A stretch of DNA of 11,594 bases, taken from the NCBI GenBank assembly GCA_025450475.1, contig JANWHJ010000075.1, positions 1-11,594 on the forward strand, read 5' to 3'. Under the pieces are notes generated by a model, which saw only the letters and a list, made by a program, of their open reading frames with translations, made no database searches and was not told where the DNA came from. A program made the position numbers and the translations under genes. Source of the stretch: Nitrososphaera sp. (GTDB lineage Archaea; Thermoproteota; Nitrososphaeria; Nitrososphaerales; Nitrososphaeraceae). Below, piece after piece: positions 1 to 5,513 of this stretch (positions within the stretch are counted from its first letter, which is position 1; every line of letters starts with the position of its first letter).

Positions 1-375
1 CTTGTCCGCATTTACGATTCCCCGGGCACAGGCAAGGATTAGTGCAAAGGTAAGATCTGCCGTAGCTTCCGCCAGAATGTCTGCCGTGTAGGTAACGTAG
101 ATGCCTCTTGCAGTGGCCTCCCTCACGTCGATGTGTTCAAGACCTGTGCTGTAGGAGCTGATGACCTTTAGGGTCGGACCGGCAGCGTCCATTAAACGTA
201 CGTCTATCCTGTCTGAGAGCATGCAAAGGATGCCGTCTTTGCCAGCCGCGTTTTTCAATATCTCTGCCCTGCTTGGGGGGTTAGGCTTCTTGTTCAGGGT
301 GACTTTGCACTCTCTCGAGATCATAGACAGGGCGGGCTCCAGAATCTTTCTCGTCATGTAAACCTTGTTACACAC
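1..375 (-). CDS. D-2-hydroxyacid dehydrogenase (glyoxylate/hydroxypyruvate reductase or phosphoglycerate dehydrogenase type), 5' part only
   Basis: The first 125 residues are visible and the rest runs off the left edge. The N-terminus (MCNKVYMTRKI) matches the opening beta strand of the substrate-binding domain in the D-isomer 2-hydroxyacid dehydrogenase family. Residues 71-84 (VISSYSTGLEHIDV) correspond to the family's 'vIaxyGvGyDhiDv' segment, and residues 101-115 (LAEATADLTFALILA) match the 'vAE.tlaLiLa' helix leading into the NAD-binding domain. The family reduces 2-keto acids such as glyoxylate or hydroxypyruvate, or oxidises 3-phosphoglycerate, using NAD(P)H. The missing catalytic domain prevents a choice between these. 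I chose the GTG at 375 over the ATG at 357 because it restores the family N-terminus and lies 30 bp from a TATA-like box (401-410), as expected for a leaderless transcript. Confidence 0.82.
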   Translation of the reverse strand, partial: MCNKVYMTRKILEPALSMISRECKVTLNKKPNPPSRAEILKNAAGKDGILCMLSDRIDVRLMDAAGPTLKVISSYSTGLEHIDVREATARGIYVTYTADILAEATADLTFALILACARGIVNADK

Positions 376-400
376 GCCAGCACTAGTTGAATTCCCGTTG

Positions 401-410
401 CTATTTAATT
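401..410 (-). promoter_or_regulatory. TATA box of the 2-hydroxyacid dehydrogenase gene
   Basis: The minus strand reads AATTAAATAG, centred 30 bp upstream of the GTG at 375. It sits in the 39-bp gap between the tRNA 3' end and the gene, so the dehydrogenase probably has its own leaderless transcript. Confidence 0.5.
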
Positions 411-414
411 ATGA

Positions 415-508
415 TAGCCCGGCCCAGATTCGAACTGGGGTCAAGGGCTCCAAAGGCCCCTATGCTTGGCCGCTACATTCGGCGGAAAAAGTTTTCCTCC
501 ACCGGGCT
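415..508 (-). tRNA. tRNA-Gln (anticodon UUG) with a 21-nt non-canonical intron
   Basis: Read on the minus strand, the 5' acceptor strand AGCCCGG (508-502) pairs perfectly with CCGGGCT (422-416), followed by discriminator A415; CCA is not encoded. The T arm is CCCAG-TTCGAAT-CTGGG (439-423). The anticodon stem GGGGC/GCCCT (460-456, 448-444) closes the loop CTTTGGA, which places TTG at positions 34-36 (453-451), hence glutamine. The D loop is AGCGGCCAA (474-466). The D stem forms only if 498-478 is removed, giving 5' exon ...GGTGG joined to TGTAGC..., that is, a splice between tRNA positions 10 and 11. The intron folds into a good bulge-helix-bulge: a 4-bp central helix CGGT/GCCG (504-501 with 483-480), 3-nt bulges GG|A (500-498) and AA|T (479-477) cut between their second and third bases, and an inner helix GGAAA/TTTCC. 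The mature tRNA would be 73 nt. The 5' leader carries a second GCCCGG (515-510) that could compete with the acceptor strand. Confidence 0.93.
478..498 (-). other. tRNA intron (bulge-helix-bulge), D-arm position 10/11
   Basis: This 21-nt stretch interrupts the D stem of tRNA-Gln. Its ends fall exactly between the second and third bases of two 3-nt bulges flanking a 4-bp helix, the cleavage geometry of the archaeal splicing endonuclease. The inner stem GGAAA/TTTCC closes an ACTT loop. Removing it restores D-stem pairs G10-U25, U11-A24, G12-C23 and U13-G22. Confidence 0.85.
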
Positions 509-538
509 TCCGGGCGTGAATTCACCTATCTTGAACAT

Positions 539-546
539 CCTTATAA
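539..546 (-). promoter_or_regulatory. TATA box of tRNA-Gln, overlapping the upstream gene's stop
   Basis: The minus strand reads TTATAAGG, centred about 34 bp before the first tRNA base, allowing a leader of several nucleotides. It physically contains the TAA stop (541-543) of the upstream gene, so stop codon and promoter share bases. Confidence 0.6.
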
Positions 547-1593
547 TCTTAAGGCGCGGATCATCCTTTCGGTCGGGTCTTCCATATTTGCCAATATCCG
601 CGCGGCCCTTTTCTTTTGCTCCTGCCGGTAGCCTTCGTCAGAGATCATTTTCTTGCCCATCTTTATAAGCAACTTTGAATTGGCCGCCCTTTCGACTAGG
701 TGAGACTTGAGAAGATATTTCTCAACATGAAACTGGAGAGGCGCTATTGAAATTGTCGGCTTGCCCAGGAGCGCTGCTTCCGCAGTCATTGTCCCGCCCG
801 CGCCAATGAACAGCTGGGCAGATTTTACCAGCGCAGTGCCGTCGACGACGTTCTCTAAGACCTGCACTCTGTTTCCGTAGCGAGCTTGTACCTCTGCTAT
901 TTGGTCTCGATACCTGCAGAGCACCACAATGTCTGCAGACTGCCACAAGTTATCTACAAAGTCATCGATCATTTTTCTAGTCCCGAGCTTTTTGTCGGCG
1001 ATGTAGGACGCTTTGCTTTCTTCAAGTCGCAAAAGGATAGTTTTCTTGTTCTGCCCAGAATTGGGCGCTTCGTCGTACTTGAGCCAAGCCGCCGGGTCAA
1101 GCGCGCGATAGCGCGTGACGTCCTTTTTTGCAATTCCGTATTTTGCCCATGCAGCATAAGGTATCACCCACGGGCAGAGCAACCTGCTCATCAATGGAAC
1201 AGCAAGCCTTGCGACGGCATCTGCATGAGGAGAATCGTTAAACCCCACATGCCTTATACCTAGGCCGTACGCCACCCTCGACCCTTCCGGCGATGAAAAG
1301 GTGACTGCAGCGTCAGGCGAATAGCGCTTCACAACCTCAGCCAGCGCATGAGTCCTGCTAGCACTCTGACGCAGCTTCTCATATCTATCCGCCCCGCCAT
1401 GGCTCCCGACAATAGTAAGATCAAGTTTTTTGATCGCGGCCAACTCGACTGCCTCCCTGTACTGCCTTGAAGTGCAGAGAACGTCGTGACCGCGATTGCG
1501 CAGCAGGGTAATAGCGCGCCTGAAAAACATGACCTGCTTTGGGGTCAAGATGTCAAACCAGATCTTCAAGCATGATTTGTAGCCGAAAGCCAA
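541..1593 (-). CDS. DUF354 family protein (GT-B / UDP-GlcNAc 2-epimerase-like fold)
   Basis: This 350-residue protein shows the DUF354 layout. An N-terminal strand reads KIWFDILTPKQ (residues 10-20), where family members typically have 'KiWiDltnspHv'. A C-terminal half follows with LFIGAGGTMTAEAALLGKPT (261-280), the hallmark 'IGaGGTMtrEAAllGtP' loop, which in GT-B enzymes sits at the nucleotide-sugar site. No signal peptide or membrane segment is obvious, so it is probably cytosolic. The fold suggests a glycosyltransferase or nucleotide-sugar epimerase; the true substrate is unknown. The ATG at 1593 is the first start in frame. A TTG at codon 9 (1569) would give an N-terminus closer to the family. 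The gene is divergent from the dehydrogenase-like gene across only 67 bp, which suggests a shared role in sugar metabolism. Its stop lies inside the tRNA-Gln TATA box. Confidence 0.8.
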   Translation of the reverse strand: MAFGYKSCLKIWFDILTPKQVMFFRRAITLLRNRGHDVLCTSRQYREAVELAAIKKLDLTIVGSHGGADRYEKLRQSASRTHALAEVVKRYSPDAAVTFSSPEGSRVAYGLGIRHVGFNDSPHADAVARLAVPLMSRLLCPWVIPYAAWAKYGIAKKDVTRYRALDPAAWLKYDEAPNSGQNKKTILLRLEESKASYIADKKLGTRKMIDDFVDNLWQSADIVVLCRYRDQIAEVQARYGNRVQVLENVVDGTALVKSAQLFIGAGGTMTAEAALLGKPTISIAPLQFHVEKYLLKSHLVERAANSKLLIKMGKKMISDEGYRQEQKKRAARILANMEDPTERMIRALRL

Positions 1594-1660
1594 TGGAAAA
1601 ACCTTTTGTAGATCACTCGAGATACAACTTAGGGATGAACAGGGGTGCTCAGTCTACACT

Positions 1661-2821
1661 TTGAGCGAAGGGACTTCTGTTGCAGTCTATGGCCTGAGCA
1701 CCGAAGGGTATAAAATAGCATCCGCGATAGCAATCAAGGGATCAAAGGTCTCTCTCATTGATGAGTCTGTTAGGATGGCGATTTCGCTAAAGCCCGATAT
1801 TGCGAGATCTTATCCAAACGTGAGCTCGCTTGTGGAGGACGAGCCACTCCTTGACTTGGAGCCAATAGACGTCGCGGTGAGCAACGCATCGTACGTCTTT
1901 TTTGCCCCGCGCGTTAGAAAAGTCGGCCCCGATGTCAAGAGCGACGTGACGACTAAGTTCAAGGACGCGATCAAGGCGCTCAAGCGCGGAGCCTCTGTCG
2001 TCTACATGCTCCCGACAGGAGTCGGTGGCAACAATGAAAACATTGCACTAATCGAGCACATGACAGGCATGACAATTGACAAGGACGTGTCGTACTATTA
2101 CCTCCCAATGGGCACCTTTACTAGTTCCGGTTCTGAAACTCTCATAGGGTCTGTCAAGTCAAAGCAGGACAACCATCTTTCCAAGATGCTTTATCAACCA
2201 GACACCCGGCGCAAGCTGAGCGTAATCGACATCAATTCCGCGGAACTGGGGCATGTGATAAAGACCTTGAGCCACTATTCCGGGATGGCAAGCATCCTTG
2301 AAATCTGCAAAAAGGCCGCAAACGGCCACATCGGGAGCGAGCTCATGCGGGGGGCATATGCTGACCTGTATGTCGACGACGTGACCAGCGGGCTATATGA
2401 TCTGCGCATAATCGGGTCTTCGCTTGATGGCACTGGCCCTTTGATGTATCTCGTGAACGGTAGCATCAAAGGAATCGAAGGATATGTCAAATACCTAATT
2501 GACCAATTACGGGCTACCCTCAAGAAGCGCGACCTCAAGGCTAGCAGGACAAAGGTCGCAATAGCATGGACTCTGGATTCACATGAAATGAGAGGCGACA
2601 AGATCGAGCTCTTGTCGTCGCTTGAAACAAAGGTCAAGGACTATATAGGCGACGTCGAGCGGCACCAGGGTCCTACATTCGATCTCTATCACACAGACAA
2701 AACGACGGTTGTCATTGCATGTTCGAAGGCCGACTATGAAAAAGTAATTTCGAAGAATATGGCGAACCAGGACTTTATCGTAATGAAGGCAAACCCGCTT
2801 TGCGAAACGCTACAAGGCTAA
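1661..2821 (+). CDS. UDP-glucose/GDP-mannose dehydrogenase-like protein, apparently without catalytic residues
   Basis: The 386 residues follow the three-part nucleotide-sugar dehydrogenase plan. The N-terminal Rossmann domain has SVAVYGLSTEGYKIA (6-20), a degenerate GxSxxG where GxGxxG is usual, then an acidic residue ending beta2 (LIDES, 32-36). A second strand set reads ASVVYMLPTGVGG (111-123). The central dimerisation helix contains SAELGHVIKTLSHY (193-206), equivalent to 'aElaKy..N'. The C-terminal domain has KVAIAWTLDSHEMRG (298-312), equivalent to 'vavlGlaFKpntdDlRes'. By my alignment the central-helix Lys and Asn are replaced, and the 'GGxCxPxD' loop with the nucleophilic Cys is absent; the only cysteines are at 216, 354 and 381. 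It may therefore be a non-oxidising relative or have another chemistry. No ATG is in frame near the 5' end, so the start is taken as TTG at 1661. It probably forms an operon with cutA, 25 bp downstream. Confidence 0.68.
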   Translation: MSEGTSVAVYGLSTEGYKIASAIAIKGSKVSLIDESVRMAISLKPDIARSYPNVSSLVEDEPLLDLEPIDVAVSNASYVFFAPRVRKVGPDVKSDVTTKFKDAIKALKRGASVVYMLPTGVGGNNENIALIEHMTGMTIDKDVSYYYLPMGTFTSSGSETLIGSVKSKQDNHLSKMLYQPDTRRKLSVIDINSAELGHVIKTLSHYSGMASILEICKKAANGHIGSELMRGAYADLYVDDVTSGLYDLRIIGSSLDGTGPLMYLVNGSIKGIEGYVKYLIDQLRATLKKRDLKASRTKVAIAWTLDSHEMRGDKIELLSSLETKVKDYIGDVERHQGPTFDLYHTDKTTVVIACSKADYEKVISKNMANQDFIVMKANPLCETLQG

Positions 2822-2846
2822 ATAATCGCGCACAGCAAGCTAGCAC

Positions 2847-3197
2847 ATGACAAGCGTTGGGACTATCATCCTATCGACCTTTCCAAGCGAAGAATCTATA
2901 GTCGATGTTGCAAACAATGTTGTTGGGAGGAGGCTATGCGCCTGTGTCAATTTCACCAAGATTCGATCAATCTACTTCTGGCGCGGGAGGATGGAAGATC
3001 AGCTGGAATTCATTGCTCTTTTCAAGACTACTCCAAGATCCACAAGAAGACTCAAGGCGGAAATTGCAAGATTGCATCCATATAAAGTGCCCGAAATCGT
3101 AGAGTTGAAAATGGGCCGTGTGTCAAAGCCATATCTGTCGTGGCTAGTCGAGTCAACGCACGGCATACCGAAGAAGCGCCACAATGCCGCCAAGTGA
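2847..3197 (+). CDS. cutA: CutA1-type divalent-cation tolerance protein
   Basis: This 116-residue protein has the size and all the landmarks of CutA1. These are the opening strand TIILSTFP (6-13), CACVNFTKIRSIYFWRGRME (31-50; family 'CvNii.virSvYwWeGkie'), an acidic strand residue followed by LFKT (58-61), and LHPYKVPEIVEL (76-87; family 'HpYevPeiia'). CutA1 forms very stable ferredoxin-fold trimers in the cytoplasm and was named for copper tolerance in E. coli; its physiological role remains unclear and archaeal members bind divalent metals. It follows the dehydrogenase-like gene by 25 bp on the same strand, so co-transcription is likely. The last 45 bp overlap the 3' end of the convergent pelota gene, so the basic tail (KKRHNAAK) is encoded antisense to pelota codons. 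Confidence 0.93.
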   Translation: MTSVGTIILSTFPSEESIVDVANNVVGRRLCACVNFTKIRSIYFWRGRMEDQLEFIALFKTTPRSTRRLKAEIARLHPYKVPEIVELKMGRVSKPYLSWLVESTHGIPKKRHNAAK

Positions 3198-4217
3198 TGA
3201 AACACGCAGACCAATGTCTGTTGACGAATCCACCGCGAAAGTCTTTGCGCCATGACCTTCAATTGAATTGAGCATCCTGACTACCTGCTCCTCGTCAACG
3301 GTCTTAAAGATGGAATCAGAAAACACAACTGACTCGATGGCCTTCATCTTTGCTGCCTGCGATACTTCCGGCACTCCCATCGCGAATTTCGCTTCGCCCT
3401 TGCTCACCATGAGCATCACCCTGTCAAGCATTGTGGACACTGACGCAATCTTGCTTGCGCTCATTGCCTCTTTCATTGCCGGTGAGCGCAGGAATACGAA
3501 TATCCCGTCCTCTCCGGCGACATCCACACCGTCCACCACCCGCACCCTGTCTTTGGGTATTTCCTGCTTGTCGACCAGCGCGTTAAACAATCTCCGGCGT
3601 GTCTCCCCGGGACCAAACACTATTATTTCGTCATTTTCACCCAGGATTGATGAAACCGTCTTGGCGATGTCCGTTAGATAGACCTCGATGTTGGGGTTGT
3701 TCCTTGTTTGGTATCGCTTGCCGCTCTGGCCAGAATAAATGTTGGGTATTATTTTGACGTGCGTGCCGGACACCTTGGCAATGCCGGCTTCCTGGGTGTC
3801 GACTGCCACTAAGATAAATCTGGAAGTGTCGCCAGACCTCTTGAGCAAATCAATCTCGGCACCATACCACTTCCTGCCTTTGTCTATAGTTACTCCATCA
3901 CCAGCCTGTACCGAGAGTGAGTGGTGCGTACCTTTAGTCACCATTTCGTTGTCAGTGTCCGTAATGGTGCCTGTTATCCTTAGCCTGTCGACTGCGTCGT
4001 CAAGTTCGCTCTGCTCAACCCTGATAGAAACGCGCACTTTAACCCGCTCGCCCTTGTCTGGCCTGACGTACTCCTTGACCTGCTTTATCACGCGGCTGGT
4101 GTCTGCGATAACGTAATCATTTTTTTCCACTATGCGCCGCAGCGTAAAGAGGTCGTTAGCGTCTTCGGGGATTATGAAAAAGGCATTGGCTGATGTTCCG
4201 CTTGTCTTTACTATCAT
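3153..4217 (-). CDS. pelA: Pelota (aPelota/Dom34), ribosome rescue and mRNA surveillance factor
   Basis: The 354 residues match archaeal pelota in length and in the three eRF1-like domains. The N-terminal Sm-like domain (about 1-130) includes VKVRVSIRVEQSELDDAVDRL and an ITGTITDTDNE stretch. The central domain (about 133-255) contains the strand ILVAVDTQEAGIA and the FGPGETRRRLFNAL motif, with no GGQ, as expected since pelota does not hydrolyse peptidyl-tRNA. The C-terminal domain (about 260-354) has a GVPEVSQAAKMKAIESV segment and ends in the signature LGGIVALLRYAV. Pelota enters the A site of stalled ribosomes and with aEF1A and ABCE1 promotes subunit splitting. The ATG at 4215-4217 overlaps the upstream gene's TGA (ATGA), which indicates translational coupling. 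The 3' end overlaps convergent cutA. The symbol pelA is the usual archaeal name. Confidence 0.95.
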   Translation of the reverse strand: MIVKTSGTSANAFFIIPEDANDLFTLRRIVEKNDYVIADTSRVIKQVKEYVRPDKGERVKVRVSIRVEQSELDDAVDRLRITGTITDTDNEMVTKGTHHSLSVQAGDGVTIDKGRKWYGAEIDLLKRSGDTSRFILVAVDTQEAGIAKVSGTHVKIIPNIYSGQSGKRYQTRNNPNIEVYLTDIAKTVSSILGENDEIIVFGPGETRRRLFNALVDKQEIPKDRVRVVDGVDVAGEDGIFVFLRSPAMKEAMSASKIASVSTMLDRVMLMVSKGEAKFAMGVPEVSQAAKMKAIESVVFSDSIFKTVDEEQVVRMLNSIEGHGAKTFAVDSSTDIGLRVSSLGGIVALLRYAVR

Positions 4218-4657
4218 ACTGTATTTTCGCTTTCGGTTACAGCGGAGGATGAAGAGTCTTCACCGCCCTGGCTCTGAACCGACTTCAAATAATCGTCAAC
4301 CCATTCCTGGGTCAGGACACCCGATTCTACTAGGTTGACTAGCGCGTTTGGCGACGCAAAACCCTGCACTTTACCTCCCCGCCTGCGCACCTGCCTCCAC
4401 TTTAGTTGGGTGTTGCCGCTCTTTGAAGAGTAAATGATACCAAGGATCTCCTTAGCGTTTACGAATGTCATCTCTCTGAGCTTTTTCAATGTGACCTTAT
4501 CTGCCGCTTCGATATATATCGCGCCTGGACCTTCTTCGCGCTCAGGGAACACTTCATAGTCGCGCAGGTAACTCTCCGGTATGAAAGACCGGCAGGTGCT
4601 TACGATAATAAATTTCCTAAAACTTTCCAGCGAAGCGGTAGTCTCTATTTGAACCAA
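4214..4657 (-). CDS. Unknown protein, translationally coupled to pelota
   Basis: I do not recognise this family. With the TTG at 4657 as start the product is 147 residues (MVQIETTASLESFRKFIIVS...). An upstream TTG at 4708 would add 17 residues. I prefer 4657 because a TATA-like TTGATAAATG (4690-4681) lies about 28 bp upstream, the leaderless spacing seen elsewhere here, and because the TTG at 4708 would lie inside an inverted-repeat arm. The protein has an alpha/beta N-terminal half, a basic patch WRQVRRRGGKV near the middle, a predicted helical segment PNALVNLVESGVLTQEWVDDYLKS and an acidic, Ser-rich low-complexity tail (EDSSSSAVTESE). There are no membrane segments. The ATGA overlap with pelota suggests a role connected to ribosomes or RNA, but that rests on position alone. 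Confidence 0.72.
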   Translation of the reverse strand: MVQIETTASLESFRKFIIVSTCRSFIPESYLRDYEVFPEREEGPGAIYIEAADKVTLKKLREMTFVNAKEILGIIYSSKSGNTQLKWRQVRRRGGKVQGFASPNALVNLVESGVLTQEWVDDYLKSVQSQGGEDSSSSAVTESENTV

Positions 4658-4680
4658 GGTGAGTATTAGGGTACGGTAGC

Positions 4681-4690
4681 CATTTATCAA
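4681..4690 (-). promoter_or_regulatory. TATA box of the gene upstream of pelota
   Basis: The minus strand reads TTGATAAATG, centred about 28 bp before the TTG at 4657. This placement supports a leaderless transcript and decides the start codon of the first gene in the pelota operon. Confidence 0.45.
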
Positions 4691-4700
4691 GTTTGTGAGA

Positions 4701-4770
4701 GTGGACAAACTCCTTACTCAAGATCTTCCTCACTAGGTCAGTAGGGCTAGTCTAGTCATCGCTTGTCCAC
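4701..4770. repeat. Widely spaced 8-bp inverted repeat, possible structured RNA
   Basis: GTGGACAA (4701-4708) and TTGTCCAC (4763-4770) are perfect inverted copies 54 bp apart in the gap between the DtxR gene and the pelota operon. Read on the minus strand, the enclosed segment starts with GCGATGA (resembling a C box), contains an exact CTGA (D box), then GTGAGGA (resembling C'), and has an inner ACTAG/CTAGT stem. No second CTGA abuts the 3' arm, so a standard C/D box sRNA is not supported. A T-rich TTTTTATG (4799-4792) lies at promoter distance upstream. It may be a small RNA, a terminator or an operator. Confidence 0.3.
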
Positions 4771-4800
4771 GCCAAAAATAGCGCGTCGCAACATAAAAAT

Positions 4801-5268
4801 CTACGAACAACATGTGCTTCGGGGTATGGTATGCCCGTGGGGACATTTCCTCGGATGCTTCAAAAGCGTGCAGAGCGCGTCAGTAAAAATGTCCTTCATG
4901 TGATGCTCTATTCCGCATACCATTTCCTCGTCTATCTCTATCTTCAGGGCGTCCTTCATCAGGACTTCAAGCAGGCGCGTGTTCCTCATCATTTGCCTAC
5001 CTATGCGATCACCTTCACTAGTCATTTCTACGCTGCCCTTGCCGTAATGCACTAGCTGCGATGAATCGAGCTTGCGTAGCATCTGGACGACGGACGGCTG
5101 TGTAACGTTGAGGAGCTTTGCTATCGAGCTCACCTTTACGTCGTCTCCTCTTTCACGAATGTACCAGATCGCCTTCAAGTACATTTCGACGTGTTCAGAT
5201 TCGGCAGTGCCCACAAAAAGCTCTTCGTCGTCGCTAATCGGCCTTTTCTTTGCAACGGCAGACTCCAC
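4801..5268 (-). CDS. DtxR/MntR-family metal-dependent transcriptional repressor
   Basis: The 155 residues carry an N-terminal winged helix: SEHVEMYLKAIWYIRERG (24-41), the helix-turn-helix VSSIAKLLNVTQPSVVQMLRKL (46-67) and the wing LVHYGKGSVEMTSEG (72-86). The iron-dependent repressor dimerisation domain follows, with VCGIEHHMKD (117-126; Cys118, Glu121 and His122 match the DtxR 'CxxEH' metal ligands) and HPRKCPHGHTIP (138-149; family 'P..cPhG..iP'). It ends there, without the C-terminal SH3/FeoA-like domain of DtxR itself. Such proteins bind Fe(II) or Mn(II) and repress uptake genes. Cys rather than Glu at 118 leans towards iron. The start is GTG at 5268; a stop lies upstream in frame and a TATA-like TTAATAG is about 26 bp away, inside an inverted repeat that suggests autoregulation. 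Confidence 0.9.
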   Translation of the reverse strand: MESAVAKKRPISDDEELFVGTAESEHVEMYLKAIWYIRERGDDVKVSSIAKLLNVTQPSVVQMLRKLDSSQLVHYGKGSVEMTSEGDRIGRQMMRNTRLLEVLMKDALKIEIDEEMVCGIEHHMKDIFTDALCTLLKHPRKCPHGHTIPRSTCCS

Positions 5269-5291
5269 AACATTTGTTCTGGATAAACTCT

Positions 5292-5319
5292 ATTAACTTT
5301 TTGCTTTCGTTAAGTTAAT
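5292..5319. promoter_or_regulatory. Candidate DtxR operator over the DtxR gene promoter
   Basis: ATTAACTT (5292-5299) and AAGTTAAT (5312-5319) form a perfect 8-bp inverted repeat with a 12-bp spacer. The left arm covers the TATA-like element (minus strand TTAATAG, 5296-5290) about 26 bp upstream of the DtxR GTG start. A dimeric repressor bound here would block TBP, consistent with autorepression. Assignment to this protein is inference. Confidence 0.5.
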
Positions 5320-5483
5320 TTCGTGCTCAAATAATAACGGTGTTGTAGGAAATACTCTAATTCTCCAGGGGAGAAGGTCAGATTTGCAGCAGCATCAATC
5401 ATTGATTTGGATATCCACCGGTATTGGTGATGAGCAGGTACCCGATATAGACCTTGCAATTGCTGATGTAAGGGTGCAATCTC
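5320..5483. other. Intergenic stretch upstream of methionine aminopeptidase
   Basis: No convincing gene was found here. It contains a small hairpin TTCTCC-AGG-GGAGAA (5361-5375) and, on the minus strand, an open frame that could encode a 30-residue peptide from ATG 5402 to TAA 5310. The latter has no clear promoter at leaderless distance and is not called as a gene. Confidence 0.4.
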
Positions 5484-5491
5484 TATATAAT
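5484..5491 (+). promoter_or_regulatory. TATA box of the methionine aminopeptidase gene
   Basis: TATATAAT is centred about 27 bp upstream of the ATG at 5514. It overlaps an upstream in-frame ATG at 5490, which would lie inside the TATA box and upstream of the transcript start. This rules out 5490 and fixes the start at 5514. Confidence 0.75.
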
Positions 5492-5513
5492 GACGGTGAC
5501 ACAAAATCCCAGT

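Noticed and set aside
4658..4708. TTG at 4708 as start of the gene upstream of pelota
   Set aside because: It would place the probable TATA box inside the coding region, and the added residues lie over the inverted-repeat arm. TTG 4657 has the expected promoter spacing, though the longer form cannot be fully excluded.
5310..5402. Possible 30-residue peptide on the minus strand (ATG 5402 to TAA 5310) upstream of the DtxR gene
   Set aside because: The frame continues open into the methionine aminopeptidase gene in antisense, there is no TATA box at leaderless distance, and its end overlaps the candidate operator. The protein-like composition alone is not enough.
5425..5475. C/D-box-like motifs (GTGATGA ... 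CTGATG) upstream of methionine aminopeptidase
   Set aside because: The distance between the boxes does not fit an archaeal C/D sRNA, no D' or C' boxes are present, and the flanks do not pair convincingly.
5490..5513. Upstream ATG extending methionine aminopeptidase by eight residues
   Set aside because: The codon lies within the TATA box TATATAAT, so it would not be in the transcript; the shorter form matches the family N-terminus.
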